Shown piece by piece: positions 7,326 to 12,298 of a stretch of DNA of 12,298 nucleotides (its first letter is position 1; every line of letters starts with the position of its first letter). The notes beneath the pieces are model-generated. The model had not been told where the DNA came from. It saw nothing but the letters and a program-made list of their open reading frames with translations, and did not search any database. Where the stretch lies: positions 1 through 12,298 of the forward strand of contig JAOXYB010046258.1 in assembly GCA_028565635.1 (NCBI GenBank). Reading direction: 5' to 3'. Source of the stretch: Phoronis ovalis (lineage: Eukaryota > Phoronida > Phoronidae). The translations under genes and the position numbers were made by a program.

Positions 7326-7583
7326 CCTGGTGATCTGCCACTAACAGAACCACCGTCCTATTCTCAGAGTAAGGCATTACAAGAACGTATTCAACATATT
7401 AAAACATTTTGCAACTTTATTACACGAGTGGTTGCTACAGTGCTCCTATGGGCACTGGATCGGGTGTACCTATTTATACGAATTCTAATATATTTTATAT
7501 GCTCCTATGGGCACTGGCTCGGGGAACCTATTTTTATGAATTTTAATATATTTTACGCCTCCCGGGATAGCCCCCTGTTGTAA
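7326..7583 (+). pseudogene. Continuation of ATPase frame with PPSY motif
   Basis: After the TAA at 7323-7325 the same frame is open for 85 more codons, to TAA 7581-7583. It contains EPPSYSQSK (PPSY at 7350-7361) and an Ile/Lys/Phe-rich segment to about 7423. In the next frame (one base lost, near 7416-7426) a more protein-like stretch APMGTGSGVPIYTNSN follows. I read this as the decayed C-terminal tail of the ATPase or a small downstream protein; I cannot assign it. Confidence 0.4.
7442..7556 (+). repeat. 59-bp direct tandem duplication
   Basis: GCTCCTATGGGCACTGG starts a unit at 7442 and again at 7501, and similarity runs through the TTTAATATATTTTA-like ends. The second copy has several substitutions and short indels. 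The repeat duplicates what looks like the 3' coding end of the block, and no similarity to Polinton proteins is seen after it, so it may mark the element's broken edge. Confidence 0.75.
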
Positions 7584-7757
7584 TAATCACCCCCTCTAAT
7601 AATCACCCCTTTTGGTGACTAAAATAAATCAATAATCGCCCTGGGACGGCATTTCGTGTTGAAATCCCATTTGGATTTTAAAATACGAGATAAACACATT
7701 TTAGTTCATTTTTAAGTGTCTAGTTGATTAGCTCCGTCTTTTTGGATGATGTGTTGG
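7560..7757. other. Intergenic, no gene seen
   Basis: A C-rich start (about 7558-7610) holds TAATAATCACCCC twice (7581-7593, 7598-7610), followed by AT-rich DNA with an AATAAA near 7623. Nothing codes for a recognisable protein. Confidence 0.5.
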
Positions 7758-7762
7758 CCGGG

Positions 7763-8476
7763 CCTTTAAGGCTAAGCTAGACCCTCCTTACTATTTAAAT
7801 AAAAATACGTGAAAAATCTGCATTACGTTTTTTATCCCACCAAATAAATGTTTTCTAAAACTATAACATTCGTGCTTTGTCATGGTTGTATTTTTAGATT
7901 CGTGTGTGCAACGGATGAAATTTAATTAATGTTTAATCACACCTCATAAAAATCATAGGGCACATTCTACCGGAAAATGCAGTGGTTCTAAATTCGAGCT
8001 ACCTACGTATTTAAGAAGCAAACGAAACTCCCATGATTTTGTATGACCAAATAGTAAATAACATGACAAATCTTTGAAATATTAATTAATGTTTAAAGAA
8101 GGTAATCTTTTATTTGCTAAAAAAAACTAAATTGATAATATAACCAAAATTTCTCGTGCAATTGAAAAATGCTCCATAACAAATTATGGGAGTATCGTTT
8201 AACTTGCTAAACAGAGAGTTAGTTAGTTTAGCACGAATTTTGACATACTGGGTTTTCAAGTAGTATGTATACGTACGGACCTAATGTTTTTTTATAGAGT
8301 GTTATTAAACGCTAATTAAATTTCATACATTTCACACAATAGTTTGAAAATACCAATATGACATAGCTTGAATGCTAAAGTTTCAGAAAACAACTATTTT
8401 GCGTGAACAAAAGGTAATGCAGTTTTTCCGCGAATTTTTTTTAAACAGTGACGAGGGCCTAGCTTAGCCTTAAAGG
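7763..8476. mobile_element. Foldback/MITE-like element, long imperfect inverted repeat
   Basis: The 24-mers at 7763-7786 and 8453-8476 are reverse complements with one mismatch (they begin CCTTTAAGGCTAAGCTAG and end the mirror image). Similarity continues inward with scattered differences: TGCATTACGT near 7820 against the mirrored GTAATGCAG near 8415, GATGAAATTTAATTA near 7915 against 8313-8327, and CTCCCATGATTTTGTATG near 8030 against 8174-8195. Arms are roughly 285 bp with an unpaired centre of about 125 bp. There is no transposase frame, so it is non-autonomous. GTTGG at 7753-7757 and 8480-8484 could be a 5-bp target duplication, but boundaries are uncertain and I do not know the superfamily. 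Confidence 0.75.
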
Positions 8477-8484
8477 GTCGTTGG

Positions 8485-10200
8485 GTTTTAGGGAAATATT
8501 TTATTATTTATTACTAATATTACTAATATTTCCCCACATAATTTTTAATATTTGGCTCGCAAAACAAACTTCAAATTATATCACCTGCAATGATATTTCC
8601 AATAGAATTTCCATACGACAAGATGTGATTTACGCTTCTCGCCTCACAGTACTTGTGTTTCCACATCAAGCAAGGTAGTATACCACTGCACAAATTTGTC
8701 TTAGTACGTGTCGAACAAAATAAACTAACCGTTTGTTTAAGCTGTATAAGATTTTTTTCTCTTAAATAAGCCGATTTGTTTGATAAACTGGCAGTCTTCG
8801 AAATCTGCTTTAGGACCCTTTATATATACCGCAAACAAAATAAATTTTAGAAATCTTTTGAATATTCATGTATATACTAATGTTTTGGAATTTCTGGTAT
8901 AGTTCTGATTTCGTTTTGGAATTTGATATATTTCGAGGTCCAAATTTCCACATTTTTGGTAGGTTTTAACCTCAATGCGCGCACCTCAATCCAAAATATA
9001 TCCAAGAGACTCCCGGGCATTACTGGTGCTAACGGATCGCTATCAGTTTGATGTATCATTGGCGTGAGATGCGAAACATGCGCTGTCTTACGTTTGTTTT
9101 TTTTTATAAACAATATACAATTTATGTATATTACGCTACTCTCCAAAATTGAATTGTAACTGTCAGTTATGATATAACTATTATAGACCAATTGCATATA
9201 CTTGGTGGAGCCACCGATCGTGAACCCAATTGCAAACCTTCGCAGCAAATCGCATTTTGTGAATGAACACCCAAAATGAACAATGAAGTAGTTCGCCGTG
9301 TGCTCGCATAATTCATTCACAAAACGCTATTTTCCTCGCTTCTACTGAGCCTAAACAAAAAAATCTTATTATCGTTGGTTTAAGAAATACTTCCTTTTGT
9401 ACATTACATGTTGTTCACTACATTAACCATTATAATTCATTAACATTTATTACTTTGATTAAATTCCACCGCTTAATGCATTTTAAAAGTCAGGTTTTAA
9501 AAACTTTTACAAAGGTTCAAAAGTCAGAATTTCACCCTTGCGAAATAAAATCACGGGAAAAAACTCTTTCATTCATACCCATGTATCGTATGTCACTTTT
9601 TATGAAACGCTTCATATTTTTTTTAAACCTCGTTAATTGATGCAATAACACATTTAAACAATGGCGACTTCCTCTTTAGAAGCAAGAGTTATGGTCTTCC
9701 GCACGAACCCCTCTTTTACAGGCTAATTTGTGTTTATTCTGTTACCGCAGAATTAGTTTTAATGCATCACACAGTCTAAATCGAATGGTAAATAAAAAAA
9801 TATAGGATACCGATTTACTTTTTGACTTTTTCTAACCGTTGTTTTACATGCATTGCTTTCAATAAAAAATATGATTAAAATCGAAGTTGTAATTTCCTGA
9901 GAAATTATTTTTTTGTGAAAGTTATATACATTTAAGAGTTCCTTACAGTTTTTTCAGTAGAATGAACAAAATATACGGAAGGGAACTTGTTTAAGAGTTA
10001 CTGACCGCGTTGTACATGTTGTTGTGACGTCATTTTCGCGCTTTTACTTCTGTATTCATGTATCATCACGTTGTGTGCATAAAACATATTCGTAAATAAA
10101 TGTATAAAAAAAAATATATATATATTAAGAGCCAACAAGGATTTCAAGTTTGAGTTGGAAATATTTGTAGGGATATCATATTTCTTAGCAGTTTCCCAAA
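8485..10200. other. AT-rich intergenic DNA, no recognisable gene
   Basis: Open frames at 8481-8678 (+), 8877-9320 (-) and 9455-9640 (+) have no recognisable domain. The minus-strand 147-codon frame is the longest; its composition is not obviously random but I cannot place it in a family. TTTTGTGAATGAA (9255-9267) and its reverse complement (9312-9324) form a perfect 13-bp inverted repeat around 44 bases. A CRE-like TGACGTCA lies at 10025-10032, isolated. An AT dinucleotide run lies near 10115-10126. Confidence 0.5.
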
Positions 10201-10208
10201 GTTTATTA

Positions 10209-10272
10209 ATTAAATACTAGTATTCATGTGACTTTTCTAGCAACTGACGGATGATTGTACTAGTATTTAATA
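10209..10272. repeat. 14-bp inverted repeat around ACTAGT
   Basis: ATTAAATACTAGTA (about 10209-10223) and TACTAGTATTTAAT (about 10258-10271) are perfect reverse complements about 35 bp apart. The right arm includes GTATTTAATA (10263-10272), whose reverse complement appears at 10683-10692, so these may be ends of small non-autonomous elements. Confidence 0.55.
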
Positions 10273-10309
10273 ACCGAGGGTTCACTCAATATAAAGTGAT
10301 GACGGGGAT

Positions 10310-10612
10310 GCTCGGCGCTCAAGGGGTCTATATTTCTGCACAGCGTCCGGGTCAAGGGTCTATCATCTAGTGCTATGTAACTCAAGATCTATCTCTCCGC
10401 TTTAAAGGGTACGTTTTTTCATAAATTTCAAAGAAACCGGCAAAGAAAGTGCGGGGAAACTCCCTTAAAAGATGTCATTGCAGGGAACTGTTACAGGGAT
10501 ATGGTCCCTTATATTCTGGTCAAGGGGTAGGTTTTTTGATAATTTTTGTTTCAAGGGTTAGGTATTTTTCAAAATTGGTCTCACGGGCAGGGATTTTTCA
10601 TTTTTTGTGTGC
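10310..10612. repeat. Degenerate ~31-bp tandem repeats
   Basis: Units built on TCAAGGGTTAGGTTTTT-like sequence recur; the clearest are at 10521, 10552 and 10582 (periods 31 and 30). More diverged copies lie near 10320, 10354 and 10405. They are all G-run then T-run on the plus strand. No coding function. Confidence 0.6.
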
Positions 10613-10653
10613 CTAGCATACCCGTATATAATCGTTTGGAGTGACCCCCCGGG

Positions 10654-10690
10654 ATTTAATAGCTCTCATCCCGGATGAGAGCTATTAAAT
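10654..10690. repeat. Perfect 37-bp palindrome
   Basis: Two 18-base arms flank a single central C at 10672. The left arm runs ATTTAATAGCTCTCATCC and the right arm is its exact reverse complement. Such perfection in otherwise diverged DNA suggests a recent event, for example two transposon ends joined head to head, or a footprint of one. It could extrude as a near-loopless hairpin. Confidence 0.85.
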
Positions 10691-10692
10691 AC

Positions 10693-11580
10693 AACTACAC
10701 AGTCAGCTCCCCCGCGGTTACCGAACTTTGTACTTTTCAAGAAATACGTGAAACAAAGTTGTATATATACATGTATACTATTTCTTTTTATATAATCTTT
10801 CGGTTAACAACAATTTAACCTGATGCGGGACCTGATGCTGTGGTTGGCAGTCAAGGAGCATGGTTTTACCCAAGTGGCCTTTCTCTCTGCGTGATCCGTC
10901 GTCGCCTACCACGTCTATTCTATCATGATGACTCATTCTGAATAGGTATCGCCGGGGACCTTGCTTTTTGATTAGTGGACTATAGATAAACTCTGCCAGG
11001 ACATAATGTGTGTGATCGATCTCCTAGCCGCTTAGGCCACTGTTATACCTATTATTGTATGCAGCGATTTGATTAGTATCAATACTTTCTTGACACTTTA
11101 TATAGACACAAAGGGCGTATCGTTCTTCTGCTTTTCGAGATAAAAAATGATATTGACCATGGTTAAGCCCAGACGTTAGTTGAGAAGGTACGGAACACTA
11201 ACGGATGGATTTATTCATACGTCCGATAACTGTTTACCTACTTCTTGAATCATTGGAGCGTGACGAGGCACCCACTAAGGGAATTGATACCTGTGAACAA
11301 CAGGTCCAGGAATATAATTCAGAGGCAGTGATTATAAGATTCTATATGTAAGAGTTAATGAGATACTACTCTCATTGCAAAGAAATTAACTAGTTAAAAT
11401 TTTTGAAATAACGAAAACTATAAAAACGTGAAGTTTGGTGTGTTTTTCTCCATATTTTGGTGTAAATGCCCCTTGTGGGTACCTCACCACGCTCAGATGA
11501 TGCATAAAGTAAGGTAAGATTTAACGGATACTCACGTTTCCCCGACTATAATATATATGGAACGGCCGGGTGGAACCGAC
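10693..11580. other. Intergenic, no gene seen
   Basis: No open frame or family is recognisable. Small hairpin-forming repeats occur: AACTTTGT/ACAAAGTT flanking about 10727-10761, CGTTAGT/ACTAACG near 11173-11203, and AATGAGA/TCTCATT near 11356-11376. They are short enough to be chance. Confidence 0.45.
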
Positions 11581-11589
11581 AATAAAAAT

Positions 11590-11990
11590 GTAATAATTAC
11601 AGGACCGTCAGACACTTTTTCAAAACGGAGGGTGCGTTTGTAGAATTACCGATTTCAGAAAATATCAGTTCAGTAATAAAAAAGATCGCTGAAACGTCTG
11701 CCAAAACAAATTGGCAAGCAAAAAAAAAAATAAAGGTCATTTCCACTCCAGTTGTAACAATACGTCCAGATGATTACGTGTTAACGAAATGCAACATTTC
11801 ATGTCAGTTCAAAAGGGAGTGCGCGTGCTTTCCTGTCAGTGCAAGAGGGGATGTGTTACTATTTGAAAAGGGGGGTGCGTTACTATATAATAATGTCCCT
11901 CCCATTTCAAAAGGGGGGTGCGTTATTATTAAATATGTTCCTCCCATTTCAAAAGGAGGTGCGTTCGCACCCAATTCACCCTCCATCTGA
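11590..11990 (+). other. Unassigned ~400-base open frame ending in repeats
   Basis: One plus-strand frame is open from after a stop near 11585 to TGA 11988-11990. It has no ATG at its beginning; only GTG 11778 or internal codons could start it. The middle reads like protein (for example KIAETSAKTNWQAKKK and VISTPVVTIRPDDYVLTK). The end (from about 11862) is encoded by the 42-43 bp repeat and gives a PPISKGG motif twice. I do not recognise it. It could be an exon or a remnant of a mobile-element gene, or chance. Confidence 0.3.
11862..11975. repeat. 42-43 bp tandem repeat with G-run
   Basis: Two full copies and a partial third of a unit starting TTTCAAAAGGGGGGTGCGTT; the G-runs start at 11870, 11913 and 11955. 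Related single motifs lie near 11617 and 11807 (TTCAAAA followed by G-rich GTGCG). The near-triplet period keeps the plus-strand frame open, which explains overlapping frames on both strands here. Confidence 0.8.
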
Positions 11991-12298
11991 CGGGCCTGCA
12001 TCATTCCCGTCTTCCGTAATTCTAACCTATTAATATTTTTCCTGCCGCGGCAGGTCAAAATTCGATTTTCTTTTAGGGGGATTTGCGTCAAGGACATTTA
12101 TCAGGGATTTATTTGAATTTTTAAAAATACCTTATGACTGAATCACCCTAAAAAAGTGCACATATAGTACAGATAATCAAATCTTTAACATGCAAAAAGC
12201 AAAAGGTGTGCAGTTTCACAGACCAAAAACCTAAAATGCAAAGGTCATGAAATAAATGACCGCGGCAGTTTCAACAGACACGGTAAATGTGAAAAGCG
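11991..12298. other. Intergenic, with a 14-bp palindrome
   Basis: CCTGCCGCGGCAGG at 12041-12054 is a perfect palindrome, and GACCGCGGCAG recurs near 12259, sharing the CCGCGGCAG core. No gene is seen up to the window end. Confidence 0.5.

Larger units (their letters stand above)
2037..7583 (+). mobile_element. Degenerate Polinton/Maverick (adintovirus-like), partial
   Basis: Six consecutive plus-strand genes match the Polinton gene set: chromodomain integrase, candidate minor capsid protein, small basic protein, double jelly-roll major capsid protein, adenain-like protease and packaging ATPase. This combination is diagnostic of Polintons and related adintoviruses. The protein-primed DNA polymerase B of complete elements is not in the window, and I found no terminal inverted repeats bracketing the block, so true ends are unknown. 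The integrase side is usually near one terminus, so part of 1340-2036 may belong to the element. Multiple stops, frameshifts and one domain deletion show that this copy is not functional as read. Confidence 0.88.

Noticed and set aside
2037-7583. A free adenovirus or adintovirus genome, or contamination
   Set aside because: The genes are damaged by stops, frameshifts and a deletion, and sit among host-like repeats. An integrated, decayed copy is the better reading.
8481-8678. 65-codon plus-strand open frame after the foldback
   Set aside because: A hydrophobic start is all it has; AT-rich DNA often gives such frames, and no neighbour or motif supports it.
10025-10032. CRE palindrome as a promoter
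   Set aside because: A single isolated TGACGTCA without CCAAT, TATA or a gene nearby is not enough.
11804-12097. 97-codon minus-strand frame with PPFEMGG repeats
   Set aside because: It is the complement of the 42-43 bp tandem repeat, which keeps more than one frame open on both strands.

Overview
The window looks like nuclear DNA of an invertebrate animal. It is AT-rich, mostly non-coding, and full of simple repeats, minisatellites and inverted repeats. It carries one recognisable gene block: a decayed Polinton/Maverick, a large self-synthesising DNA transposon related to adeno-like and adintoviruses. Degenerate repeats near 10.3-10.6 kb remind me of bivalve repeats, so a mollusc host is my guess, but nothing here proves it. 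No prokaryotic, rRNA, tRNA or CRISPR feature is supported.

Layout. Positions 1-1400 are non-coding, with a possible tRNA-derived SINE and a long T-rich tract. Positions 1414-1827 hold a dense cluster of textbook animal promoter motifs: two CRE palindromes, two DR1 nuclear-receptor elements, three CCAATCAG (NF-Y) boxes, paired ETS-type sites and a TATAAATAG box. The Polinton genes run left to right from 2037 to at least 7325, probably to about 7500. In order they are: retrovirus-type integrase with chromodomain, candidate minor capsid (penton-like) protein, small basic virion-type protein, double jelly-roll major capsid protein, adenain-like cysteine protease, and a C2H2-finger/FtsK-HerA packaging ATPase. 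From 7560 to the end I see no recognisable gene. That stretch holds a ~714-bp foldback element (7763-8476), several smaller palindromes, degenerate repeats, and an unexplained open frame near 11.6-12.0 kb.

How the genes fit together. The block is a virion-making module (two capsid proteins, protease, packaging ATPase, small basic protein) plus the integrase that inserts the genome. The protein-primed DNA polymerase B of complete Polintons is absent from the window, and I could not see terminal inverted repeats flanking the block. Genes are tightly packed: TAATG overlap at 3904-3908, and 1-4 bases between the next stops and starts. There are only two clear internal TATA-type promoters, one across the integrase stop codon (3126-3134) and one before the ATPase (6251-6257).

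State of the copy. Only the protease is uninterrupted, and its last residues and stop codon come from a 20-bp minisatellite that starts inside the gene. The other genes are broken by three nonsense codons (2483, 5217, 7323), a deletion that removes the ATPase P-loop (junction near 6479), and five or six frameshifts. Each frameshift fits the loss of one base at or near a homopolymer. The nonsense codons and deletion look like real decay; the uniform homopolymer shifts could be decay or assembly error.
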